The notes under the pieces are model-generated. The model made no database searches and was not told the origin of the DNA. It saw nothing but the letters and a program-made list of their open reading frames with translations. Source: Pelotomaculum sp. UBA3102 (GTDB lineage Bacteria > Bacillota > Desulfotomaculia > Desulfotomaculales > Pelotomaculaceae). From it: a DNA stretch of 40,495 nucleotides. The translations under genes were made by a program, and so were the position numbers. The stretch is taken from the NCBI GenBank assembly GCA_002365865.1, contig DFAQ01000040.1, positions 1 to 40,495 of the forward strand, read 5' to 3'. Numbering within the stretch: the stretch's first letter is position 1; each line of letters begins with the position of its first letter. Shown here piece by piece: positions 7,504 through 16,051 of the stretch.

Positions 7504-8739
7504 CTACGCCCCGTACATTTTAACATTACGCACCAGGTTGCTGCCGGCAGCAAGATGTAAAAGCCACCTGGTCATGGAAATGGCGGTAAGCATGCTGGCC
7601 AAAATACCTATGGACAGCGTCAGGGCAAACCCCTTGACCGGTCCGGTTCCGAAGTAATAAAGGACGCCGGTGGCAATCAGGGTGGTAACGTTCGCATCCA
7701 ATATGGCTACGAAAGCCCGCTTAAAACCGGCATTAATCGCCGCATGCAGCGATTTACCGGTCCACAACTCTTCCTTCAGGCGCTCAAAAATAATCACGTT
7801 GGCATCCACCGCCATACCCAGGGACAGGAGAAAACCCGCTATTCCCGGCAGGGTCATGGTTACGTGGAAGGCGGCAAAAACCATAAACACCAGCAAGCCG
7901 TAAATAACCAGGGCCAGGTCCGCCACCAGGCCCGGAACGCGGTAATAAATTGCCATAAAAGCTAAAATTGCGATTAAACCGACAATACCGGCTTTGATTG
8001 ACTTTTCCAGAGAATCGGCGCCCAGGGTCGGCCCCACGGTTCTTTTTTCCATAACTTCCAGCTTCACCGGCAGGGCACCGGAACGAAGCAGGATGGCAAT
8101 GTTATGCGCCTCCTCCAGGGATTCATACCCGGTGATCTGCGCCCGGCCGCTGGGTATGGGCTCGGTTACCACGGGCGCCTGGAGCAATCCTCCGTCCAGG
8201 TAAATCCCGATACGTTTACCTACATTGGCCGCGGTGACATCGGCAAAAGCCTTGGCCCCGTCCGGTTCGAACTCCAGGTTTACCCTGACCTGCCCGCTTT
8301 GAGAGTCCTTGACTTCCATGGCATCCTTTAACTGCCGGCCGGTGAGTACGGTGGTTCCGTCCTCGGTTTTAAACTCCAGGTAGGCGGTCCTGATCAGGTT
8401 GCTCACGGCTTGATCGGGATCACTGATCCCGGCCAGCTCAACAATAATCCGCCGGGAACCTTCCTGTTGAATGAGCGGCTCGGATACCCCGAAAGCGTTG
8501 ACCCGGTTTTCAATAATGGCCATCGCCTGGCTGACCCGCGCCTGCGTAACCGGCACCTCGGGCGTTTCCTCGGCCTCCAGCACAACATGAACCCCGCCTT
8601 TTAAGTCCAGGCCCAGGTTAATTAATTTAGTCAGGGGCAGCCATTTTACTCCCGGAAATACCGGCCGTATCGTCACGACCGCGACAGCAGCCACCACCAG
8701 GATTATGCCCGCCAGTTTAAGGAGTTTGTCCCACCTCAT
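7504..8739 (-). CDS. secD: Protein translocase subunit SecD
   Basis: Partner of SecF in the accessory Sec translocase complex; 411 residues. Visible are the N-terminal membrane anchor, the opening LGLDLKGGVHVVLEAE, the extracellular P1 region with NAFGVSEPLIQQEGSRRIIVELAG, and the C-terminal six-span domain with GMAVDANVIIFERLKEEL, the SecD motif that contains the functional Asp. The order yajC, HD protein, secD, secF on the minus strand places it in a protein-export operon. Confidence 0.97.
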   Translation of the reverse strand: MRWDKLLKLAGIILVVAAVAVVTIRPVFPGVKWLPLTKLINLGLDLKGGVHVVLEAEETPEVPVTQARVSQAMAIIENRVNAFGVSEPLIQQEGSRRIIVELAGISDPDQAVSNLIRTAYLEFKTEDGTTVLTGRQLKDAMEVKDSQSGQVRVNLEFEPDGAKAFADVTAANVGKRIGIYLDGGLLQAPVVTEPIPSGRAQITGYESLEEAHNIAILLRSGALPVKLEVMEKRTVGPTLGADSLEKSIKAGIVGLIAILAFMAIYYRVPGLVADLALVIYGLLVFMVFAAFHVTMTLPGIAGFLLSLGMAVDANVIIFERLKEELWTGKSLHAAINAGFKRAFVAILDANVTTLIATGVLYYFGTGPVKGFALTLSIGILASMLTAISMTRWLLHLAAGSNLVRNVKMYGA

Positions 8740-8777
8740 ATTGTATATTCCCCCTCGTACAATCAGCTGAATAAACC

Positions 8778-8812
8778 GTTTACAACAGTTTACAACAGTT
8801 TACAACAGTTTA
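8778..8812. repeat. 3.5 tandem copies of a 10-bp unit across the HD gene stop codon
   Basis: The unit GTTTACAACA is repeated exactly at 8778-8787, 8788-8797 and 8798-8807, followed by GTTTA. The stop codon of the HD gene (8800-8802, minus strand) lies in the copy nearest the coding region; the other copies are in the gap to secD. Confidence 0.95.
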
Positions 8813-9459
8813 GCCCCGTTAACCACTAATTCAAAATCACATTTCAAAAAAGCACTCGCCCTCCGGCACATAATCATGCGGCTTAAAAATATTTCAAAAT
8901 ATTCCATCACGGGGCAGATATCGATGTCGATAGTCAATTCCATGGTGATCGTATGTTTATCTTCGGCAACCCAGAGGAAAGAGTGCTCCACGGCGTAATT
9001 TACCCGGTCGTGAATGTCGAAGGTGGCAAAATCCGCATTGCGTACCCTGGAACGGTGCACATCCGACTTGTCGGCAATGATCAAAGCCGCCGCCACACTG
9101 TTGACCGCATGACCGTATTGTTCCTCGTGGTTGGCAACCGCCGAAATCACGGTTGCTAATTCATCGGGGTGCATCCCCATCTGCATCAGGATCGGGTATG
9201 AGATCACAGCGCCGGATATCCCGTGGCTGTTACGGCTGATGACATTCCCGATGTCATGCAAGTATCCGGCAATGGAGGCCAGTTCGGCCTGCCTCTTAGG
9301 GTAACCCAACCGCTCAAGAATATTTTTGGCAATATTGGAAACCAGGTTAACGTGGCGGTAACTATGTTCCGTAAAACCAATCACTCCTAAGTACTGATTA
9401 CCTTTACGGATAAAAGTATCAACAACGGGATCTTTTTTAATATCTTCCAGGGTGATCAT
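8800..9459 (-). CDS. HD-domain phosphohydrolase
   Basis: A cytoplasmic 219-residue HD superfamily protein. The metal-binding pattern is complete in order: His in HSYRH, HD in GYLHDIGN, His in RNSHGISG, His in VANHEEQYGH and the final Asp in IADKSDVHRS. After about residue 150 there is a beta-rich tail containing MELTIDIDICPVMEYFEIF, which looks like a small regulatory or dimerisation extension. It sits between yajC and secD on the same strand. The substrate is unknown; the family includes nucleotide and cyclic-nucleotide phosphohydrolases. The last codons lie in the tandem repeat that follows. Confidence 0.85.
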   Translation of the reverse strand: MITLEDIKKDPVVDTFIRKGNQYLGVIGFTEHSYRHVNLVSNIAKNILERLGYPKRQAELASIAGYLHDIGNVISRNSHGISGAVISYPILMQMGMHPDELATVISAVANHEEQYGHAVNSVAAALIIADKSDVHRSRVRNADFATFDIHDRVNYAVEHSFLWVAEDKHTITMELTIDIDICPVMEYFEIFLSRMIMCRRASAFLKCDFELVVNGAKLL

Positions 9460-9534
9460 AAATGATAACCCCCTCTATCTATCGGCAAAAGACATTTTTG
9501 CCGGTTGCTTATGATTTTATAAATCTGAGCCGGA

Positions 9535-9566
9535 GAAAGAGAGTAGACCACCGCCTACTCTCTTTT
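9535..9566. terminator. Hairpin between yajC and the HD gene
   Basis: AAAGAGAGTAG (9536-9546) and CTACTCTCTTT (9555-9565) form an 11-bp stem with an 8-base loop, immediately after the yajC stop on the minus strand. The following minus-strand sequence is only moderately T-rich, so partial termination or mRNA end protection fits better than a strong terminator. Confidence 0.55.
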
Positions 9567-9568
9567 GC

Positions 9569-9853
9569 CTACTCCTTGTCTTTGTCCTCTTCATCCCCGC
9601 TGTCAACCTGGGATATGGCACTTTTCAGCAATTCTATCCGGACGTTATCGGACACTCTCAAGATACAGGAAGTATCCTTTATCTTAACGATGGTACCGTA
9701 AATCCCACCTATAGTGACGACCCGGTCATTCATCCTAAGATTCTTAATCATCTCCTGGTGTTTTTTATGACGCTGCTGCTGGGGCCGGATCATCAAAAAG
9801 TACAGAATGGCAAACATCCCGATTATGAACAGCAGTTGGGTATATTGTTGCAC
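9569..9853 (-). CDS. yajC: Preprotein translocase accessory subunit YajC
   Basis: Small single-span membrane protein of the SecDF-YajC complex. Its 94 residues show the YajC signature: a membrane segment (about residues 8-22) ending in the motif FLMIRPQQQRHKKHQEM, then a small cytoplasmic domain with DRVVTIGGIYGTIVKI. An acidic tail (DSGDEEDKDKE) closes the protein. It starts with GTG after a GGAG sequence, downstream of tgt, the standard order in this group of Firmicutes. Confidence 0.95.
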   Translation of the reverse strand: MQQYTQLLFIIGMFAILYFLMIRPQQQRHKKHQEMIKNLRMNDRVVTIGGIYGTIVKIKDTSCILRVSDNVRIELLKSAISQVDSGDEEDKDKE

Positions 9854-9935
9854 TCCTAAAGCCCTCCCTTCCCGTTTAAATTTTAGTTCTTCCTTTATGG
9901 CAAAAATTCCTTTTTTACCCGGAAATAAAAAATAA

Positions 9936-11048
9936 TTAAGTATCCCGGTATTGCTTTAAGAATTCTTCTCTGAAGTCATTTATTTTCCCTTTGCGGATCG
10001 CCTCCTTAATTTGCTGCATCAAATTCAAAATATAATACAAGTTATGAATGGTGGTAAGACGAATTCCCAGAACCTCACCGCTCTTAATTAAATGCCTGAT
10101 ATACGCCCGGGTATAATGGCGGCAGGCATAACAGCCGCAACCAGGTTCCAGCGGCGAAAAATCGCCGGCATATTCGGCATTCCGTACCACCAGTTTGCCC
10201 CGGCCGGTAAAAACAGTGCCGTTGCGGGCGATCCTGGTCGGCAACACGCAGTCGAACATATCGATGCCCCTGGCCACGCCCTCAACCAGGCAGTCGGGAG
10301 AGCCGACGCCCATCAGGTAGCGCGGTTTGTTCTCCGGCAGTAACGGCACCGTGTGGTCCAGCATGGCAAACATCAAGGGTTTCGGTTCGCCGACACTCAA
10401 CCCTCCAATAGCATAACCGGGAAAATCAAGTTCAATCAGTTCCCGGGCGCTCTTTTCCCGTAATTCCGGGAAGGTGCCCCCCTGGACAATACCGAACACC
10501 CCCTGATCCTCCCGGCGATGTGCGTCCAGGCAGCGTCCGGCCCAGCGGGTGGTCCGGTCCACAGCCTCCAGCGCGTACTCCCGGCTGCAGGGATACGGAG
10601 CACATTCGTCAAAAGCCATGGCAATATCTGAACCCAGGGCCATTTGTACTTCCATAGCCTTTTCCGGGCTGAAAAAATGCTCCGACCCGTCGATGTGGGA
10701 CCGGAAGGTTACTCCATCCTCTGACACTTTACACAGCGGACCCAGGCTGAACACCTGGAAACCCCCGCTGTCGGTCAGTATGGGCCCGTCCCAATGCATG
10801 AAACGGTGCAGTCCTCCCGCTTTCCGTACCAGTTCGTGGCCCGGCCGCAGATAAAGGTGGTAAGTATTGCTTAAAATGATTTCACCGCCGGTTTCCTGCA
10901 CTTCCTCCGGAGTCATGGTTTTCACCGTGGCCTGGGTCCCCACGGGCATAAAAACCGGGGTTTCCACGGTTCCGTGGAGAGTATGCAGGATACCCAGGCG
11001 GGCGCGGCTGGTACTGTCCCGTTGCGTGACGGTAAAACTGACGGCCAT
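9936..11048 (-). CDS. tgt: tRNA-guanine(34) transglycosylase
   Basis: Exchanges guanine at the wobble position of GUN-anticodon tRNAs (Asp, Asn, His, Tyr) for preQ1. The 370-residue TIM barrel has all hallmarks: LTDSGGFQVFSL carrying the general-acid Asp, FGIVQGGTFPELRE, the nucleophile Asp in GIDMFDCVLPTRIARNG, and the zinc site CGCYACRHYTRAYIRHL with its His 25-30 residues later. It follows queA in the same transcript. The tRNA-Asp at 29.4 kb is a predicted substrate. Confidence 0.97.
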   Translation of the reverse strand: MAVSFTVTQRDSTSRARLGILHTLHGTVETPVFMPVGTQATVKTMTPEEVQETGGEIILSNTYHLYLRPGHELVRKAGGLHRFMHWDGPILTDSGGFQVFSLGPLCKVSEDGVTFRSHIDGSEHFFSPEKAMEVQMALGSDIAMAFDECAPYPCSREYALEAVDRTTRWAGRCLDAHRREDQGVFGIVQGGTFPELREKSARELIELDFPGYAIGGLSVGEPKPLMFAMLDHTVPLLPENKPRYLMGVGSPDCLVEGVARGIDMFDCVLPTRIARNGTVFTGRGKLVVRNAEYAGDFSPLEPGCGCYACRHYTRAYIRHLIKSGEVLGIRLTTIHNLYYILNLMQQIKEAIRKGKINDFREEFLKQYRDT

Positions 11049-11062
11049 AAATTCCTCCGATA

Positions 11063-12088
11063 TTAGATGATCAACATGGCATCCCCGAAACTGAAGAAAC
11101 GGTAATTTTCCCGCACCGCCTCACGGTATGCCGAAAGAATCCTCTCCCGCCCGGCCAGCGCTGAAACCATCATCAACAATGTCGACCGGGGCAAGTGGAA
11201 ATTGGTTACCAGGCCGTCGATTACTTTGAACCGGTAACCCGGATAAATAAAGATACCGGTCCAGCCGGAACCCGAAAGCAGCTTTCCGTCATCTCCCGCG
11301 GCGCTTTCCAGGCAGCGGGTGGTAGTAGTGCCGACGGCGATTACCCGGCCGCCCCGGCATTTAGTCTCGTTAATCCTGGTTGCTGTCTCCGGCGCGATTG
11401 CATAGTATTCGGCATGCATGTGATGACGGCGAATATCTGTTACTGTCACCGGACGAAATGTGCCCAGCCCCACGTGCAGCAGCACCCTGACCACGGAGAC
11501 CCCTTGCTCCCCGATCCGGTCCAACAATTCCTGTGAAAAGTGCAACCCGGCGGTAGGGGCCGCAGCCGAACCTGCCTGCCGGGCATAGACGGTCTGGTAA
11601 CGATTCTGGTCCAAAAGGGGCTTCTTTATGTATGGAGGAAGGGGCATAACTCCTACCCGGTCCAAAACTTCCTCAAAGGGACCCGCGAAACTAAACTCAA
11701 CTATTCTGCCGCCGTAAGAGGTTTTGCCCGTAACCCGGCCTGACAGGAGTCCGCCGCCGAAATTTACGGTCGTATCTACCGCCGCTCGCCGGCCGGGTTT
11801 TACCAGGACTTCCCAATTTGTTGCGTTCAACTGCTTTAAAAGCAATACTTCTATTTTAGCCCCGGTCCCTGCTTTTTCACCCATGAGACGCGCCGGAATA
11901 ACCTTGGTGTCATTTATAACCAGGGCATCTCCCGGCTTCAAGTAATTGACCAGGTCTTTAAACCGGCAGTGTTCAAACCCCGCGCCGTCCCGGGAAACCA
12001 CCATCATCCGGGAAGCCTCCCGGTTTTTAACCGGCTCTTGGGCAATAAGTTCCTCCGGGAGGAAATAATCAAAATCGGAAATATTCAA
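11063..12088 (-). CDS. queA: S-adenosylmethionine:tRNA ribosyltransferase-isomerase
   Basis: Adds the ribosyl moiety of SAM to preQ1-modified tRNA and rearranges it to epoxyqueuosine. It is 341 residues, the normal length, with the expected N-terminus FDYFLPEELIAQEP, the conserved ALVINDTKVIPARLMGEK, TAGLHFSQELLD, LHVGLGTFRPV and NFHLPRSTLLMMVSALAG. The start is TTG; no ATG is available at the right place. The gene lies 14 bases upstream of tgt. Together with QueH (14.5 kb) it supplies the enzymes acting on tRNA in queuosine synthesis. Confidence 0.97.
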   Translation of the reverse strand: MNISDFDYFLPEELIAQEPVKNREASRMMVVSRDGAGFEHCRFKDLVNYLKPGDALVINDTKVIPARLMGEKAGTGAKIEVLLLKQLNATNWEVLVKPGRRAAVDTTVNFGGGLLSGRVTGKTSYGGRIVEFSFAGPFEEVLDRVGVMPLPPYIKKPLLDQNRYQTVYARQAGSAAAPTAGLHFSQELLDRIGEQGVSVVRVLLHVGLGTFRPVTVTDIRRHHMHAEYYAIAPETATRINETKCRGGRVIAVGTTTTRCLESAAGDDGKLLSGSGWTGIFIYPGYRFKVIDGLVTNFHLPRSTLLMMVSALAGRERILSAYREAVRENYRFFSFGDAMLII

Positions 12089-12137
12089 CCGCTCTCAAAC
12101 TCCCACACCTCGGGCTCCGGAAACAGGCCCCCCCCGG

Positions 12138-13526
12138 TTAAGGCAACGGGGACCTGCCGTAACCGGAGTCCAGTCTGATTCCTGTATAATAGTATTTCAA
12201 AATATCCTGGAAATTATAACCTTGTTCCGCCATACCCCGGGCCCCCCACTGGGACATGCCGAGGCCGTGGCCCCAGCCGTTACCGTTAATAACCACGCCG
12301 CTTAATTTTTTATCCTGATCATAAACCTTGTTCATGGTAAACATGGCGCTCTTCAAACCCAGGGCAAACCTCACTTTGTCGGCATTGGAAATTACCGTCC
12401 GCACGGACCTTCCCGTGGAATCCGTTCCCGTCACGGCCATTTTTTCCACCCGCAGGCCGGAAGAGGTCCGGGCCAGTTCTTCAAGATCGGCAACTTTTTC
12501 AAAGTCGTAACCGTATGACTGCAACTGCTCCGCCAATTGGTCAGCAGTATAGTCAACCCGCCAGTGGTAATACCGGTCATTTTTATCGTAGGGGTCCTCC
12601 CGGCTCCTGATGTAAGGAAGCGGGTTATCCCAGATATCTTCCGAATTCTCCGTGCTGCCGCCGCTGCTGGAATGGAAAAAAGCGGTAATCAACCTGCCGC
12701 CATACTCCATCACCAACCCCCTGGTTTCATCAACCGCCCGGTTTGTCGCCGGTGATTCCGCGTCATAACCGCCGTAAACCTGGCTGAGCCGGTCGCTGGA
12801 AACATTATAACTACTGCCGCGGGTGGCTTCGACCCGCTGCATGGCATAATTGCGCGCAGCCACCGCCTGGGCCTTTAAAGCTTCTACCGGCCACTTGGAG
12901 GGCATTTCTTTCGGCACGACCCCACGCAGGTAATCCTCAATATTAAGCTCATTTATCGCAACCAACTCACCGTTTTCCACCCGGAACTCCATACCGCCGC
13001 GGTAACGCACGGTGCCTTCGCTTCCGGTCAAAGCTACCAGATTCAATCCCTCCGCCGCTCCGGTCAGCGACGCGATTCCGCCGGCAAAACTCACCGCCGG
13101 ACCCGTTTTTCCCAAAGCAACCGGGCCGCCGTCGCCTCCCAGGACCACCAAATCGTCACGGGAATATTTTTCCACCTTGTTTCCGTTTCCGGAAACGATA
13201 CCGATATGGAAGCTCACTTCCCGCACCGCCACCGGCCCGTTAAAAGGTCCCAGGCGGGTACCCCGGCCCTGCAGTTCAATCCGGCTGCCGTACCGACGCA
13301 CCTGCCACGCATCACCCTGCTTCAACTCAGACAGGGTCTTGCCGGTATCCGGATCAACCAGTTGATAATCACCCATTACTTTAAAACCGAGGTTTTCAGA
13401 ACCCCTTTCCAGGATCACCCTGACCAGTCCGGGCACCGCCGCTTCGGAAGAATCCACCGCCGGCAGCAATACCGCCAGGACGGTCAAAAAAACATACGGT
13501 ACCAGCCTGAAAATATGTACTAACAT
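12138..13526 (-). CDS. spoIID: SpoIID/LytB-domain protein
   Basis: Secreted or membrane-anchored SpoIID-family protein. In spore formers SpoIID is a lytic transglycosylase required for engulfment. Seen: an N-terminal signal segment (VPYVFLTVLAVLLP), then the SpoIID core with INELNIEDYLRGVVPKEMP, whose Glu matches the catalytic acid, then WPVEALKAQAVAARNYAM, and the C-terminal GNGWGHGLGMSQWGARGMA. From the ATG at 13526 the protein has 462 residues; the longer open frame upstream lacks signal-peptide character. The region before the core (about residues 40-190) is longer than in Bacillus SpoIID. Its place next to queA matches related genomes; assignment to SpoIID itself rather than a paralogue is likely, not proven. 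Confidence 0.87.
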   Translation of the reverse strand: MLVHIFRLVPYVFLTVLAVLLPAVDSSEAAVPGLVRVILERGSENLGFKVMGDYQLVDPDTGKTLSELKQGDAWQVRRYGSRIELQGRGTRLGPFNGPVAVREVSFHIGIVSGNGNKVEKYSRDDLVVLGGDGGPVALGKTGPAVSFAGGIASLTGAAEGLNLVALTGSEGTVRYRGGMEFRVENGELVAINELNIEDYLRGVVPKEMPSKWPVEALKAQAVAARNYAMQRVEATRGSSYNVSSDRLSQVYGGYDAESPATNRAVDETRGLVMEYGGRLITAFFHSSSGGSTENSEDIWDNPLPYIRSREDPYDKNDRYYHWRVDYTADQLAEQLQSYGYDFEKVADLEELARTSSGLRVEKMAVTGTDSTGRSVRTVISNADKVRFALGLKSAMFTMNKVYDQDKKLSGVVINGNGWGHGLGMSQWGARGMAEQGYNFQDILKYYYTGIRLDSGYGRSPLP

Positions 13527-13616
13527 TACCACACCCCTGTCCGGTAAAAACAAATGAAGTACTAAACTTATTCGACGAATAATACCAATATCCTTCCAGG
13601 GGCAAACTTTCCACAA

Positions 13617-13888
13617 TCAAAAAAACCGTCCCAACAAAATCCCAATACCCGCCCCGGCGCTATCAATCAGGACATCCTTCACCTGTCCCCCTCTTCCCGG
13701 GACAAATAACTGATGGATTTCATCACTAATCCACCCAACACCAAATAGGCAATGAAATGGGTGTTTTTCCTGACCAAGTGATTGAAGCCTTTAAGATCAA
13801 ACTCCGCATTGGGAGCGACTTTTTCCAAGGTTTTTACGATAATTTTTGTTATTCCCGTACTTAACTGATTAGACTGCTCTGCTGCAGA
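13617..13888 (-). pseudogene. VanZ-family membrane protein, truncated and frameshifted
   Basis: On the minus strand one frame encodes VanZ-like sequence (NHLVRKNTHFIAYLVLGG), then homology jumps to another frame that reads ISDEIHQLFVPGRGGQ and continues as VKDVLIDSAGAGIGILLG to a stop at 13617. The switch is near 13730, where roughly one membrane span is missing, so a small out-of-frame internal deletion is the simplest reading. The N-terminus is also absent: VanZ similarity begins near 13888, directly against the DUF1670 fragment. Intact family members are small multi-span membrane proteins. This copy cannot encode a complete one. Confidence 0.75.
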
Positions 13889-14216
13889 TCTGTACTTCTC
13901 GCAGGCCGGGCGCGCCATGTTTGCGAAAGATTTCTTGATCTTCGGCGCCGACGTCAACGGTAAGCTTTACTGTTACTTTAGGCAGTTCGCGGAGCCGGGG
14001 ACCGTGCTTTGCTTTTATTGAAACAACCTGCCGGATTATCTGGCCGGTTTCACACATGCGATCGGGATCAAAGCGATGCAGCTCGTAAATTTCTTTGACT
14101 GTATTGATGGCGGCATCTGCCGTCTTGGGAGAAAACTCAAACTGGTTGACAAATATTTCGAATAGCTGGCTGTCTCTTGTTTTTGCCTGGATGCGCTCTT
14201 GTATTGCGTTTTCCAT
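13869..14216 (-). pseudogene. N-terminal fragment of a DUF1670-type protein fused into the vanZ relic
   Basis: The 115-codon frame starts at an ATG with a strong AGGAGG site and resembles the N-terminal part of DUF1670 proteins (LPKVTVKLTV, then GAPGLREVQI). In full-length members this is followed by an arginine-rich segment and QGGxLTxEDLA, the start of a DNA-binding-like region. Here the similarity ends after REVQI, near 13888, where vanZ-like sequence begins in another frame. The C-terminal half is missing. The family is of unknown function and often occurs in several copies in related anaerobes. The family call rests on recalled pattern. Confidence 0.55.
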
Positions 14217-14316
14217 AGGTTTGTCCTCCTCTGCTCTGGATCTCTCCCGTTTGCTATTTATAGCTTACAGGAGTTTCTGGGAATTGTCTAACCCGGTTTT
14301 GGGAGGACAAATGTCC

Positions 14317-14532
14317 TTATTTTCGGATCAAATTGATGATTATGGTCAGGAGCAAGCTTAATACGATACAGGTCACTACCGGAAAGTAAAAAGTAAAATT
14401 TTCTTTCTGAATAAAGATGTCTCCGGGCAGGCGGCTCAGCCCGGTCAGTTTACTGCCCGCCAACAGCAGCCCCCCTAATACTACCAAAATAACCCCGGAG
14501 TACAGAAGCATCTTGGCGAGAGACTCCCACAT
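14317..14532 (-). CDS. DUF2905-family small membrane protein
   Basis: A 71-residue protein with two membrane spans (about residues 7-25 and 47-68) separated by a short loop, LSRLPGDIFIQKENFTFYFP. The G-x-LPGDI sequence and the YFP at the start of the second span are the recognisable signature of DUF2905. The function is unknown. It starts at ATG just after the queH stop with an AAGGAGGAG site, so the two genes are in one transcript. Confidence 0.85.
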   Translation of the reverse strand: MWESLAKMLLYSGVILVVLGGLLLAGSKLTGLSRLPGDIFIQKENFTFYFPVVTCIVLSLLLTIIINLIRK

Positions 14533-15090
14533 TTATTTCTCCTCCTTTTTCGGCCTGCGCGGCTTGCGGTAGTATCTTTCTTTTTCACTGTAGATACACC
14601 CGCAATACTGCTGCCGGTACAGGTTCAACTCCCTGGAGCGGGCCGCGGCCTCCCGGTAACCGGGCCGGAAATCGGCATAATAAAAGGGAACCCCGAGCCG
14701 CTCCCCGGTTGCACGCCCGATTTCCTGGATCAGCTCGTGCTTCTGGAAAGGGCTCACCAGCAGGGTGGTGCTGAAGCAGTCGAACCCGCCCTTTTTGGCC
14801 ACCCTGGCGGCCCGGTCCAGACGCAGGGCATAACATACCCGGCAGCGTTGTGCTTCCCGGTACACCACTCCCCGGATAAACTCCTCCAGGTCGTAATCAT
14901 GATCAATAATGGTTTTCAGACCGGTACCGGCGGCATATTCCTCCAGGGTCTCTTTACGCCTGACGAACTCGGTATAAGGGTGAATGTTGGGGTTGAAAAA
15001 ATAACTGTAAACTTCCATTCCTTCGGCTCTCAAAAAGTCCACGGGGTGAATCGCACATGGCCCGCAGCAGGTGTGCAGCAGGATTTTTAT
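14533..15090 (-). CDS. queH: Epoxyqueuosine reductase QueH, probable ATA start
   Basis: Reduces epoxyqueuosine in tRNA to queuosine; an iron-sulfur enzyme unrelated to QueG. The Cys motifs are present: HTCCGPC near the N-terminus, CRVCYALRL in the middle and the C-terminal YCGCIYSE. The N-terminal motif is encoded only if translation starts upstream of the first conventional start (GTG at 15042). The frame reads ATA AAA ATC CTG CTG CAC ACC TGC TGC from 15090, with AAGGGAGGG six bases before the ATA and no in-frame ATG, GTG or TTG between. Start at ATA gives 185 residues, a normal QueH length. The gene completes the queuosine set with queA and tgt. Confidence 0.9.
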   Translation of the reverse strand: MKILLHTCCGPCAIHPVDFLRAEGMEVYSYFFNPNIHPYTEFVRRKETLEEYAAGTGLKTIIDHDYDLEEFIRGVVYREAQRCRVCYALRLDRAARVAKKGGFDCFSTTLLVSPFQKHELIQEIGRATGERLGVPFYYADFRPGYREAAARSRELNLYRQQYCGCIYSEKERYYRKPRRPKKEEK

Positions 15091-15132
15091 CGCAAACCCT
15101 CCCTTGAGCAGACAATTAATTGGTTTGATTGA

Positions 15133-15858
15133 CTATATCTCAAAATTGGTATGCACGTTCTGCACATCATCATGTTCTTCCAGCAACTCCATCAGCCGCA
15201 ATATTTGTTCCGCTTCCTTACCCTCAAGTTCTACCGTGGTTTGCGGTATCATCGTAACTTCCGCCAGGGCAATCTTCACCCCGGCTTTTTCCAGGGCTTC
15301 TTTTATCGTCTGAAGGTCACCGGGCGCCGATATCACTTCAAAAGCATCATCTTCCGCTTTAAAATCATCCGCGCCGGCATCAAGGGCCAGCAGCATTAAG
15401 TCATCCTCATGCCAATCATTCCCGGTCTGCTCAATAATAATGATCCCTTTTTCCTCGAACATCCAGGCCACGCATCCCGTTTCGCCCAGGTTGCCGCCGT
15501 TTCTGGAAAATAAGTGCCGTATTTCACCCGCGGTGCGGTTGCGGTTGTCGGTCATGGCTTCAATCATAATGGCGGCGCCGCCCGGGCCGTATCCTTCGTA
15601 AATAATTTCGTCATAACTTTCCCCGCCCAGTTCACCGGTCCCTCTTTGGATGGCACGAATGATGTTATCGTTAGGAATGTTAGCCTCTTTTGCTTTTTGA
15701 ATGGCGTTCTTTAAACGAAAATTAAGTTCCGGGTCACCGCCCCCCTGCCGGGCGGCAACAATAATTTCTTTTGCCAGACGGGTAAATATTTTACCCCGTT
15801 GGGCATCATTTTTAGCTTTTTTATGCTTAATGGTTGACCACTTGGAATGACCGGACAT
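15133..15858 (-). CDS. yebC: YebC/PmpR-family protein (TACO1-like)
   Basis: A 241-residue cytoplasmic protein of the YebC family, known as transcriptional regulators and more recently linked to ribosome function at difficult proline-rich sequences. The start MSGHSKWSTIKHKKA is diagnostic, which sets the ATG at 15858 although the frame is open further upstream. Also seen: GRGTGELGG-type loop (residues RGTGELGGESYDEI), YGPGGAAIMIEAMTDNRNRT, RHLFSRNGGNLGETGCVAWMF. It is upstream of queH in the same direction. Confidence 0.95.
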   Translation of the reverse strand: MSGHSKWSTIKHKKAKNDAQRGKIFTRLAKEIIVAARQGGGDPELNFRLKNAIQKAKEANIPNDNIIRAIQRGTGELGGESYDEIIYEGYGPGGAAIMIEAMTDNRNRTAGEIRHLFSRNGGNLGETGCVAWMFEEKGIIIIEQTGNDWHEDDLMLLALDAGADDFKAEDDAFEVISAPGDLQTIKEALEKAGVKIALAEVTMIPQTTVELEGKEAEQILRLMELLEEHDDVQNVHTNFEI

Positions 15859-15926
15859 CAGCTTACCCCCTTCCGGAACGATCATTTTTTATGTTATCAC
15901 ATCACTGATTCCCCTGCAAACGGAAG

Positions 15927-15959
15927 CCGGAAGCAAAGGTCCGGTTTTTTTGCTTCCGG
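15927..15959. other. Hairpin in the yebC-LysM intergenic region
   Basis: CCGGAAGCAAA (15927-15937) and TTTGCTTCCGG (15949-15959) form an 11-bp stem. It lies upstream of yebC on the minus strand and upstream of the LysM gene on the plus strand, so it is not a 3' terminator of either. A leader hairpin or operator is possible. Confidence 0.5.
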
Positions 15960-16051
15960 TGAAATTTTTTCCTGCCGAGCAGGGAAAAATATTATCTTGT
16001 AGAATAATGTAACAGCAGATTTAAAATATTACCGGTAGAAGGAGGCGGCGA

